NCBI GenBank assembly: GCA_020746875.1
Contig: JAGTJL010000021.1
Location: forward strand, 930,001-994,000
DNA from: Rhexocercosporidium sp. MPI-PUGE-AT-0058
Lineage: Eukaryota; Ascomycota; Leotiomycetes; Helotiales
DNA: 64,000 nt
Direction of reading: 5' to 3'
The notes beneath the pieces are model-generated. The model made no database searches. It was not told where the DNA came from and worked only from the letters and a program-made list of their open reading frames with translations. Made by a program: the position numbers and the translations under genes. Position 1 is the stretch's first letter. Each line of letters starts with the position of its first letter. Shown here piece by piece: positions 1-9,953 of the stretch.

Positions 1-756
1 TTTCTTTTTCGGACCTAACGAGCCGTATGCCACGTTCAAGCAATATTAGGATTGTCAAGGGCTCTGGGATTAACATCTTTACTGTCAATTTAAACACTTC
101 GGGTGCCGAATTGGGTGAGTGGTGTAATCTCACTAACCTCTTTGAGATATGGAATCAAATGTAGTTACTGGCTTTACCGACTACTTTTGTATCTCGTGTC
201 ATCCTTTCTGCTACATTGTCGGCGGTCAGGTCATTGGTAAGGGCTAGATTAACTTCCCGGCTTCAACGAGATGAACTCATGCTTCGGCTACTGAAAAAGG
301 CCACTGGTCATGGTCTCGGTTACCAGTTGGGCAAGCGGTACCCTGGCCTGACTAACTGCCAATTAAAAGGTGTAATATTACTCTCTCACAAGGTCACATT
401 TGTCCTCATCGCCGAAAATACCTTCCATTATCGTTTTGTCTTATGATTTCAGCCTCTCAAGCACCGATATCAATTCGGTCCGCGATAAGGTGGCCGGTCA
501 CGTTGTTTGAGGGCCACTGGTAACAGCAGCAAACATGCTTGATTCTAAATGGAAATCCCTACGAAACAGACATCCATTTCACGAGCATTTATAATATTTG
601 AGCTCTCGAATACAGGAACAAAGACATCATCACTCAGACTCTGCCAGCTTGTCTACAGTGAACATCGGCATATTACGGCTCCCAGAAGAAACGTTGATTT
701 TAAAGAAGTGGAAGAGTTATTGTATTAACTAGGAATGCAGAGGCTACCCCTCAGAG
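1..756. other. left flank, no recognisable gene
   Basis: Only one short open frame (216..446, +, 76 codons) is present, with no recognisable domain and no splice-supported extension. Base composition is ordinary, unlike the AT-rich block that starts at 759. I looked here for a continuation of the SET-domain gene cut by the transposon at 3210. The minus strand next to the insertion point (from 756 downward) meets a stop within two codons in the SET frame and shows no CxC motif. Confidence 0.5.
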
Positions 757-978
757 TACCGTATTAATTGTAATACAGCGCCACCCTCGCTGAACTCGCC
801 ACCCCTAATATAGCGCCAGGTCCCACAATATCACCTTAATACGGGTTATATTATATCGCTATAGCGGATTAAGAATCCCTAGGTCTAGTATATAAGATCT
901 CGTGTATTTTAAGTATAAACAAAGGTATTAATTCTAGTAACTATTTATTTATTATTCCTTTATAACATCTACTATATC

Positions 979-2690
979 TTAATTTTCGTCTCCTAACTCT
1001 TCTTTTAACGAATCGAGCTCTAAATCGGAATCAAAAGCACTCTTTATATTATTGCTTATATTTATTATAATATCGTCTTCTTTCTCTTGTCGTAAAACTT
1101 CTTTTTCCTCTATTAAAATATACGTGCCTTTAACCATAATTATATTGCCTTTAAGCTCGTCGTCGTCGTCAATAAGTGTAAGGTTCGTAAAGGAGAAGGT
1201 ATAATCGCCGACAAAGATATTTAAGAGGTTTCTAATCTTTAATTCGCTGTCTTTAAAGCCGTCAAGATTTAATAATAAACTAAGGTTTTTAAAAGTCTTA
1301 ATAATAATTTATTTATATTTAAAATGAATTCGTAACTAAGCTTTTCCTACTTAATTTATAAATAGAATTCTATAGTCTTAAATAAAATACTTATTATTAT
1401 TCCACTTCTCTAAGTTCTAATTAATATGCACCTCCTCTAGCTCCTTAATTATTGCCTTTAAAAATAAGTTAATTACGACATTAAGCACTTAAACGTAGCT
1501 AGTATAGCCTTTAAGTATAAAAGACAAAGTAACGTTAAGCTTTAAAAACTCATCTCAAATCTACTAATTCAGTCTCTTTACCTTTAATCTCTTTGCCTTC
1601 GCCTTCGCAAATTCGTTCGCAAGGACTTTCTTTTTAATGTATTTATAAGAGGCAAAAGCATTAAGGATAAGGAAACGAGGTTCTTAATCGGAGAGAAGGT
1701 ATTCTAAAGCATATAAATAGTCTTGTCTAATTTAATTAATGAAATTCTCGGAATTAATATATACTTTATTATTTTAGATTACCTTAACCGTAAGGTAATA
1801 TTTGGCTATCTTAAGGCGTCGATTCTTATTTCCTTTACTTAGCTTGCCTTTGAATATAAGAAGAGGTTTACATTAATTTACGCTATTTACGAAAACGATA
1901 ACTTAAAGAATAACTTATTATTTGTCCTAGCTATTTCTTGCGGTCCTTAAGGTAACAGTTTTAATACCTTTGCTAATATAAGTACGACTTCTTTAAAACT
2001 CAAAAGCGAGCGGTGTTTAGTCTATATTTGCGATTTTAAAGAGCTTATATCTTCTTATAACAAGTATAATTAAAGAGCGAGGTTTATTACAATTAGAGGT
2101 AGGAGTAATAATAATATTTTGACGGTTAAATTAAAGCCAGTTAATAATTACATTCCGAAGCTCTTTAAGTGCCTTTTAAGCTCGTTTAATACTTGCTTAA
2201 AAGAAGATTCCGTGTTAGTATTTAAAGCCAGTAAGCTAACCAAGAGACCATCGAAAGCTAAGGTAAAAGTTTAAACCTCCTTTTTTATAAATAATACGTT
2301 TAAGGTAAAGCTTATTATATATTTCTTTAGTATTCCGAATTAACTATTTAATAAAAATAACTCGTCCTTTTAACTTAACCTCGTCGAACCGGACTTTTAG
2401 CTTTATTTCCATTTCTAATTCTTTAACTTTATCTTACGGCTTTTAAACATAAAATATCCCTCTCTTTTAACTTAAAATCTCGGTCTTTCTTTTAATTTAA
2501 CCGCGAAATATAAACCTTAAGATATATAATTTACGTGTCGCGTATTAAATAATAATACGCTCGTCGATATTATTTTTAAATTAACGGTATATAGTCTCTT
2601 AATACGTGACCGCAGCTAACTTATACTCTTAAGAGTAAGAATATCGCTTTTAAATAACGTAATCGTCGAATTCTAAGTCTACAAGACTAT
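979..2690 (-). pseudogene. pogo-like DDE transposase, RIP-inactivated
   Basis: Read on the minus strand with nonsense codons treated as mutated Gln, the frame holds an N-terminal stretch around 2660..2430 (RYSYSQEYKLAAV-like, then RKTEILSQKRGIF-like). This resembles the psq/CENP-B-type DNA-binding start of fungal pogo transposases. Near 1431..1560 a block reads NVTLSFILKGYTSYV, stop, VLNVVINLFLK. It matches the DDE_1 family signature in which an IP-G-TS motif is followed by QPLDV and a PFK motif. The C-terminus is acidic (ends LKEELGDEN at 979). In-frame stops are mostly TAA/TAG. Family assignment rests on these motifs and on the TA target site; the catalytic acidic residues were not individually placed. 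Confidence 0.65.
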
Positions 2691-2726
2691 TTATATTATT
2701 ATTTTTAATTTTATTCTTAATAATAG

Positions 2727-3071
2727 CTCGAGCCGCACGCTCTTAATCTCTAAGTTCCCCGATACCTTAAGCGTTATTTTAAATCCGTTATTAAGCCAAT
2801 TACTTAATCGTTTCTTATTTAATAACTCCCTTAATATATTTACGACCTAAAACACGTTAAGAGCGAGAGATTATATATTTAGCAACTAGTCCAAGTCGAG
2901 AGCGAGGCTTCGGAAGCTATAAAAGACCTTATAGATTTAAAGTAGCTTAACCGGCTAATAAAGAACCTAAAGGAATACGCGGAATTAGCGGCATATTAAC
3001 GATATTATATAAAAAGAGGTATTATTAAAAGGATTAAAAGAGTGGTTAAAGATAGCAAACTAATTCATTAA
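2727..3071 (+). pseudogene. second, divergent reading frame inside the transposon
   Basis: On the plus strand, about 115 codons stay in one frame and end at a TAA at 3069..3071. The few interruptions are TAA/TAG, i.e. probable former Gln codons. The implied product is charged and helical (VESEASEAIKDLIDLK, then an NLKEYAELAAY segment and a basic tail KRIKRVVKDSK). It diverges from the transposase start with only a few dozen bases between them. The opposite strand across the same stretch gives a hydrophobic, stop-rich translation, as expected for the non-coding strand. Function is unknown; it could be a second transposon protein or captured sequence. Confidence 0.4.
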
Positions 3072-3200
3072 AAAAGGTAGTATTTTAGTAGGGATTTAGG
3101 GGGAAATTATAATCTATAGCGCCATCCTTGACTATAGCGCTAGGTCTAAAACTATCGATTTACCGCCAAAAAAATACAGCGCCATAGCGCTGTATTATAA

Positions 3201-4426
3201 TTAATACGGTAAGAGCTCCAAGAGCTGGTCCGTGCGCCAACTAACCCCTTTACGTACAGCCTCATCACACCCCCCTAGATCAAAATACGCAATCGTGAAC
3301 TCCTCGCCTGCAGCAAGATGGCGATTTGCACGAAACGTGTACTGACTGTGCCGATTAGGCATGTGGGATATGTGACGAGGAAAATATTCAGCTTGTGAAC
3401 ATGAATCTGTATTCGATGCTTGACCTGGATCGTGATCGCGTGTACTGACGTTTGGCTCACAGTCATGATTCATCCGTGTGGCTCTGGTATGGAGTACCAA
3501 CCCATAATCCCGTCCCCTACCACCGGTGACCCCGGGCATACTTGTCCCTTTCTGGCGGATCCAAACGCGTTGATCTCTTCTTTACAGATTGAGTCAACGA
3601 TCTCCTCCACATCTCCATGTCCCCAAAAGCCCGACTCTGAGCCCAGAAAAGCTTCGGCAACAGCGTAGTAGTGGCCAATCTTGGAGGTTGCAATAGTGTC
3701 ACGGTTGGAGCGCAGTTTTCGGACTTCGTGATGCTGTGGACGAACTCCAGTATGTTGGACTTGTTGTCCGAAAGATTTTGGTTGGCAAATTGCTTTCCCT
3801 GCTCCATCTCCTTCTCCAGGGAACGGGAGATAATGATCCTCACAATGATCCAAAGCATGGTGAAACTGTCCATCATACCCACCGAGCAAAGTGGCAGAGT
3901 TCTGCTTAGCCCCATGCAATCGAGTTCATGGAGGGCTTTTCCTAGTTTTCGACTGGTAATGCTGCACCAAGAACCGCGGAGTTGTAGGCATTGGGCAGCA
4001 GACGCTCAAGGTTGTGTCAGTGACCCTCCTACTGCATCTCTGTTGAAGTTAGCCAATCAAGAGCATAGCATTGAAATGACTGGACTTGCTCCAATCTACT
4101 GCATGGTAGAAAATTGTAATGGGCACGTGACAATAGCTGGTAGCACATATGTACGGTGTTAGATGTATTCAGCTTGCGCTGAATATTGTGATCTTTTGGT
4201 TCAGTTAAAGTAGTTAGTGGGAACTTAACCTCGGCTGCATTACAAAATCACCACTTCCAGGTGTGATATTAGGAGCGAGAGCGAAAGGACTGTCGATTAT
4301 CAATAGTGTCCCAGCTTTCACATCAGTCTTTACCTTGACCCCCCGGCCCTTAACGGGATGGACATCTATTTCGCGGCATGGATGAATGAAAAACCCTTGC
4401 TTCAAATAGACACCCAGATCTAGCAT
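3201..4426 (-). pseudogene. SET-domain (SMYD-like) lysine methyltransferase, broken
   Basis: The first exon starts at ATG 4426 and encodes the opening of a SET domain (IHPCREIDVHPVKGRGVKV, then AGTLLIIDSPFAL). Near the other end (3500..3250) the core SET motifs are clear: TRATRMNHDCEPNV (the substrate/cofactor NHxC motif) and AAGEEFTIAYFD (the catalytic Tyr motif). Between them coding-like sequence jumps frame: an INAFG segment near 3570 is in a different frame from the NHDC motif, with no good intron between them. The frame runs into the transposon, so its last codons (CCG TAT TAA) come from the terminal repeat. The Cys-rich post-SET part is missing. I read this as a decayed gene capped by a transposon insertion. 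Confidence 0.65.
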
Positions 4427-5265
4427 GGACTCATTATCCCTTTCTCGTGAGCTACTACCACTAGTAGATATCTCGTAGACATCATCCCCAGATTGTCATT
4501 TCTGTTCCCTTCACTGGCTGGCCCAAGAAACTCTTGACATGCTCTCATATCCAACGACAATCTAGAGTCGTGCAGAAGATGTTTCATCTCCTCAACTTCA
4601 TACAGGCGAAGCTTGTAAAACAGATCCTGGCGCACGCCCCCAGCTAGATCGATCACTAGCTCTCGACTTGCTAGCCACTTTCCATCGCCACTTAATTCCC
4701 GCTCCCGGCAAGGAATTAGCCTGTCACTTTCTAGAGCACCTGTAGCTCCTTTGATGTAGGGTGTGGTGACTTGCCCACCGTTGATGAATTCTCAGCCCTC
4801 AGTATTGAAATTAGATTCGTGGATTCGGCGCACACTAGATCCACCATGACAATCCCACCGGGATTCAGCGTCCGACCGACTTCGTCGAGAAGTATAGCAT
4901 TGTCATATTCATTGGAGTAGACGCCAAGCGATTTCCCCATCAGAATAATCAGATCAAATAAGTTATCATCACGGAGAATATGACGAGCATCCCCGACCTC
5001 GAAAGATGTGTTCTGGCACCTTGCCTCTTTTGCCCTACATATCGCCAGCTCTATCAAATAGCTACTCGAATCCAAGCCAAGGAATTCAACTGAAGGGTAC
5101 TTCTGTGCAAGGGAGGTGCGATGTTTTCCTTGGCACAGCAAAGATCCAGGACACGATGAGCTCTTCCGCTTTCTTTAGCACTGTTGAAAAGGTTCGAGGC
5201 GGCTTCGATGGAGAGGATTTAATTGCGCTCGGCTACTTTTATAGAAAGTTTTTCTACAATATCTC
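4420..5265 (-). pseudogene. class I SAM-dependent methyltransferase, broken
   Basis: The frame VEFLGLDSSSYLI (motif II acidic residue), DLIILMGKSLGVY and LLDEVGRTLNPGGIVMVD (post-I motif) is a Methyltransf_25/11-type Rossmann fold. The normal motif I is split: HRVLDLCCA lies in one frame and QGKHRTSLAQKYP in another, a shift near 5130. An in-frame TAA lies upstream near 5235 (AERN, stop, ILSIEAASNLFN). A second shift near 4775 separates the fold from its C-terminal part (CRERELSGDGKWLASRELV, then MMSTRYLLVVVAHEK). The last codons overlap the start of the SET gene by 7 bp. One nonsense codon and two frameshifts make a pseudogene most likely; assembly error could explain one of them but hardly all. 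Confidence 0.65.
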
Positions 5266-6280
5266 CGTCGGTTCTCAGGTAGTTCTAAATCTACAGGTGG
5301 ATGGCCATAATTGTGTGGGGATGGATTCCGGGTTAAATAGACCAACTCTAACTCCTCTCAGTACCATCGTACAGTACCTTCGATGCGTGCATGGCGGTCT
5401 TCACTTGATTAGACTTCCCGTCAATTATTCTTCGTGAATTACCTTACGTTAAGTTACCTATCGCTTCGCTCGCTAGAAAACTCTGCCGATTTCAAGTAGG
5501 TAGATGTAGGTTGTACTCTCGTACTGAAGGTAGAGGGTAGGTAGCGAAGTCTTTGCCCGCCCACTATGGGGTTGGAATTGTCTTTGTGGTGCTCTCTGCA
5601 GTCTCGCTTTGTGTATCGGGAAACCTCATTAGTGATTGGAAGGAGGGGAGAATATAGTACTCCAACAAAATAAAAAATAAAAAATAAAAACACTCTAGCC
5701 ATTGCTGATTCGCCTAAAATATTGTCGGTAAGTGTTTGTGGGCTCTCTCAGTTCGTTCAGTTATTTTGGTATTCTACAGTCCACTCCGGGCAACAGGACC
5801 AATTTTAAACGGGACTTTGTCTCGTTCCAGAGCATACCAAATTAGGAGGGTGAAATTTCGATTGGCAAGGAGAAGTCTGAGTATAGTATTGATGCAAAAC
5901 TGTGGCGATTGGTGTACTTTTAGAACCCACAAGTAAGTGAGTATCGTGCGGAAGGGCAGTAGAGGGAATAGGGGGCTCGCTTATCATACAGTAACAAAAG
6001 ATTCGCTTACCAGCCTCAACCTATCTCCCCGCTGCACTTGACAAAATCGTTGCGTGAGGATCTGAAATATCCGTCCCGAGTTCGGGAAATGGGAGCTGAT
6101 TCCTAGGTAAATGTTGAAAAAATCGCGAGTCTCGAAAGCTACTGAAAAATTAGGTTAAAAATGTAGTGCGGAAGAACGATTACAGGGTAGGGGGTCTTCT
6201 TTTCACCCCGGACTGAATTGGCCCCCAAAGTCGCTCCTTTATCATCCAGCACAACCTAGATTCTCTATTTTTGTATCGGT
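5266..6280. other. intergenic, nothing recognised
   Basis: Short frames only (e.g. 5454..5702 on minus, 5736..5936 on plus), without domains or plausible splicing. 5460-5550 is rich in CTTCGCTCGCT and GTAGGTAG words. No promoter motif could be assigned. Confidence 0.4.
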
Positions 6281-6509
6281 ATGTCTCCATCGATCTCTAA
6301 AACGAATTCTAAGACAGTTGATGGAGGTGTATGGTGGAGCCAAGAGAAGCTTGGCTGGATCACGGTAAAAGCTGTCCAACGACATCCGGACCTATTTTCT
6401 TGTAAGTCCTCAGGGAAGTCTAGCGTGGATTAGTGTTACTTTTTCCGTGGATAAATTTGAAGATTTTCTCCAACGAGCTGAGGACTATCAAATTCGCAAG
6501 AAGAGTTAG
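6281..6509 (+). CDS. possible small two-exon gene, 55 aa, unknown
   Basis: An ATG at 6281 opens exon 1 (6281..6401). It is followed by a textbook GTAAGT donor at 6402 and an AG acceptor at 6461-6462. Exon 2 (6463..6509) continues in phase to a TAG. The 61-bp intron has the size normal for this genome. The product begins MSPSISKTNSKTVDGGVWW and ends QRAEDYQIRKKS; it is basic with a Trp-rich middle and no known domain. It lies 477 bp upstream of EMC1 on the same strand. It could equally be a fragment of a decayed longer gene, because coding-like sequence continues past the stop. Transcript evidence would be needed to trust it. Confidence 0.3.
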
Positions 6510-6985
6510 TGAATCGAAGAAAAATGGGTCATTCTTGCAAATCATTTTAGTTAAGCAAGATAGACATAATATGGATCCTTCCATATGATTGCTAGAAGCT
6601 TTTTTGGGATCCTCCCCTCCTTTCTAGCGTGTATTCCCGCCAAAGACTTGAATATAACAGCTTTCGAAAGAGAGGGCGTGTGCAGTGTTTACTCACTTAC
6701 ACTAAGTTTCACAGGGATGTCAGAGAAAGTTGAAATCTAACACAGCAACCGATCATCTCTTCAACAGATTGGCCAATGAAATCTTCGTACTAGAAAGACA
6801 ATGGAGCAAGATTGAATGCTTGAGAGTCAGAAGAAACAACCTCAAAGATACGTCACCAAATATATGTCACGTGGTGACATTCTCGGGCTTGGCAAGAGGC
6901 AAGCCGTCATCAAGCTCCAAATGCTGTAGACAAGCTCCAGAACATCAACGAGGCATCCCCTCGACCCCCATCCCACAACGCAACT

Positions 6986-9953
6986 ATGCGTCTGCCACTC
7001 AACCTCCTCAGCTTGACGCTGTCGATTCTGCCCGGTACGCTCGCCGTATTCGCAGATGAGGCGTACGTGGTTGACTACCATCACGAATTACTCGGCCTCC
7101 CTCAACCACACACAACATTCTTCCATCGACCAAGGAAAGAAGAAAAGGCGTCACTGCTATACACTTTGAGTGATCTGGGAGTCCTTGGAGCGGTGCATCC
7201 TGGGACAGGCAAGGTCCTATGGAGACAGGTCCTAGGTACGAACAATGGGTTCTTGAGGCCAGTTGAGGGCGAAAACGTGGTGGCATCTGGAGCGGGGCAG
7301 AGGGTTGACGCGTGGGATGCGATGAGCGGGAAAGAGATATGGGGGAATGCTTTCATTGGGACAGTGAAGGATTTGGAGATTATGGAGAGCGCGGCCGCCG
7401 ACAATGCGCCAAAAGATATCCTGGCCCTGTTCGAAGAGGATGGAAAGGGAGTCTTGCGGAAGTTGAAGGGGAAGAACGGAGATGTTGCTTGGGAATACAA
7501 GGACCATGGCGACGATATTCCATTGCAGGTCAGCACGAATGTGAAGGACGTGTTCATGGTTTCTCTCCATGGATCTGCGGGTGCATACAACCTCAAGGTT
7601 ACCACCTTAGATCCAGTTACAGGCAAGAAGATTACCGACTACTCACTCTCGACCAAAGGTGACGTTCATACGGCAGAGGATGTTTTGCTTGTTGGCGCAA
7701 ACTCTGCCTCGCCAATTATTGCCTGGGCCGATAAATCGATGAACAATCTCAAGGTCAACATCTTGGGCAAGTCCTCGAGTTTACAAACTCTTCCTCTCAA
7801 AGAAACAGACGCCGAGATCGTGAAAGTCTCCATTCACGCTCCAGAGCTCATCCAGTCGTTCCCTCACTTTTTGGTTCACATCCATTCTCCAGTGGCCAAT
7901 CGAGCAGACGTTTATCATATCGATCTCAAGACTGGGGGTATAAACAAGGCATATTCGCTTCCAAAAGTCCCTGGTAAGGGTGCGGTTTCCGTCAGCTCCC
8001 AAGATGCCAACGTTTACTTCACACGAATCACTGAGGATGAGGCTGTTATTGTCTCATCTGTTTCTCACGGAATTCTCGGAAGGTGGCCATTGAAGGCTGC
8101 AGAGGAATCTGCTACATACTTGCATGGAGCTTCAGAAGTTGTCCAAAAGACTCCAGATACCTACTCTGTCCGTTCTGCAGTTCTTACAAGTAACGAGGAT
8201 TGGGTTCTACTCCGCAATGGTGCTGTGGATTGGAGCCGGACTGAAGGACTTTCAGGTGCCGTGGCGGCCGAATGGGCTGAGATTCCGGAGTCGGAAAGCT
8301 TAGCAAAGACTTTAGAAGCAGAAGCTCATAGCAATCCGCTTTCGGCATATATTCATCGTGTCAAACGTCACGCGAGCGATCTTCAATACCTGCCAGCCTA
8401 TCTTCAGCAATTGCCGGGTCGTCTCATCACCAGCCTTTTACCAGGCGAGGCAGCCTCTCAGAAGCCCGGTGTATTGATTCGCGATAGCTTTGGGTTCAGC
8501 AAGCTAGTAATTGTTGCTACTCAGCGTGGCCGTGTATACGCGCTCGATGCTGGTAATCAAGGAGCTATAGCCTGGTCTCTCAAAGCATTCGATATTCCCG
8601 CTGGGAAAAAGTGGGCAGTCAAGGGTATCTGGGTCGAACAGCCCAAGGGTACCGTCACCATAAGAGGCGGTGATGGTGAGTATGTGTTAGCTGAGGTAGC
8701 TACAGGTAATACCGTGGAGAGGACGATACCCGGATCATGGCCCACAGTGCAAAGCACCGCTGTGGTCGATAGCCCTTCGGGACCTTGGTTACTACCCATT
8801 GGTGTGGATGGCAACCCAGGTGACGTTCCTGCCGAATGGGCCCCATCAGCTAGTCTTGTGGTGCAAGGAAAGGATGGTGAGATTAAGGGATTGAAGTTCG
8901 AAACCAGCGGATCAAATGCGGTCCCTGTTGTCGCGTGGACTTTCCAGCCGACGGCCGGGCAGAAGATTGTGAACGTCGTCACTCGACCTGTTCATGACCC
9001 TGTTGCATCTATTGGACGTGTCCTTTCAGATCGAACCGTTCTCTATAAGTACTTAAACCCGAACATTGTTCTTGTCACTACCATCTCGGATGAGGCATCT
9101 ACTGCGTCCTTCTACCTGCTCGATTCTGTTTCCGGCGATCTTCTCTACTCAGCGAGTCACGAAGGTGTTGATACCAAACAGCCCATCACCTCCGCCCTCA
9201 CGGAGAACTTCTTTGTATATTCTTTGTGGAGCGATATCGTCGCCACTACAACAGCTCTCCCAGCTTCGAAGGGCTACCAGATCGTCGCGTCGGAGATGTA
9301 TGAGTCTGATGTCGCCAACGACCGTGGTCCATTGGGGCCTACAACCAATGCTTCGAGTGTTGGACCATCCGACACTCCAAATGCCGAGCCTGCATTACCT
9401 CACGTCATCACTCAGTCATATCTGATTTCTGAGCCCATCAGCCACATGGCTGTCACTCAAACTGGCCAAGGCATCACCACCCGCCAAATTCTCTGCACCC
9501 TTGCAGACTCAAACTCGATAGTCGGAATCCCAAGAAGTCTTCTCGACCCTCGCCGACTCGTTGGCCGTGACCCCACAGCATTGGAGGCTGAGGAAGGTCT
9601 CTTCAGATATCACCCAGTCATTGAATTCGACCCAAAGCTTGTCCTCAGTCACAAGAGAGAGGTCGTCGGCATTCAAGATGTCATTGCCACTCCAGCGATC
9701 CTGGAGAGCACGAGCTTGGTTTTTGCGTATGGCATTGATATCTTCGGCACAAGAGTTGCACCTAGCATGGCGTTTGATATTCTTGGAAAGGGATTCAACA
9801 AGTTGAGTCTCGTGGGTACTGTTCTCGCCTTGTGGGTTGGCGTTTTTATCTTGGCGCCTATGGTAAGTTTCGCTCTGCTCCGAATTTCAGCACTTACTAA
9901 TACTACATCAGGTACGAAAGAAGCAGATCAATGCAAGGTGGCAAACTTCATAG
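6986..9953 (+). CDS. EMC1: ER membrane protein complex subunit 1
   Basis: EMC1 is the large lumenal subunit of the EMC, which inserts tail-anchored and multipass proteins into the ER membrane. Exon 1 is 6986..9862; a 49-bp intron (GTAAGT...CAG, 9863..9911) leads to exon 2, 9912..9953; product 972 aa. Seen: an N-terminal signal peptide (MRLPLNLLSLTLSILPGTLA), a long beta-propeller-type lumenal domain with PQQ-like repeats (e.g. GVLGAVHPGTGKVLWRQ, residues about 66-82), the DUF1620-type C-terminal domain, and one transmembrane helix at about 940-959. A short cytosolic tail (VRKKQINARW) matches the invariant EMC1 C-terminus. Reading through the intron would give a wrong hydrophilic tail, so the splice is well supported. 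Length fits the family (900-1000 aa). It is the most confidently identified gene in the first 12 kb. Confidence 0.95.

Larger units (their letters stand above)
759..3209 (-). mobile_element. RIP-degraded Tc1/mariner (pogo-like) DNA transposon
   Basis: Terminal inverted repeats of about 23 bp match at 759..781 and 3187..3209, with one G/A difference, which is a RIP-type transition. The element is flanked by TA at 757-758 and 3210-3211, the target-site duplication expected of IS630/Tc1/mariner elements. Subterminal copies of a TAGCGCC/TAGCGCTA word occur at both ends. The 2.45-kb interior is extremely AT-rich and full of TAA/TAG codons that read as CAA/CAG after reversing C-to-T. The minus strand encodes a decayed pogo-type transposase and the plus strand a shorter frame near the right end. 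The element is dead as sequenced. Confidence 0.85.

Noticed and set aside
7102..7626. Open frames of 80-174 codons on the minus strand and in other frames across the EMC1 gene
   Set aside because: They overlap a clearly conserved coding sequence and have no domain of their own.
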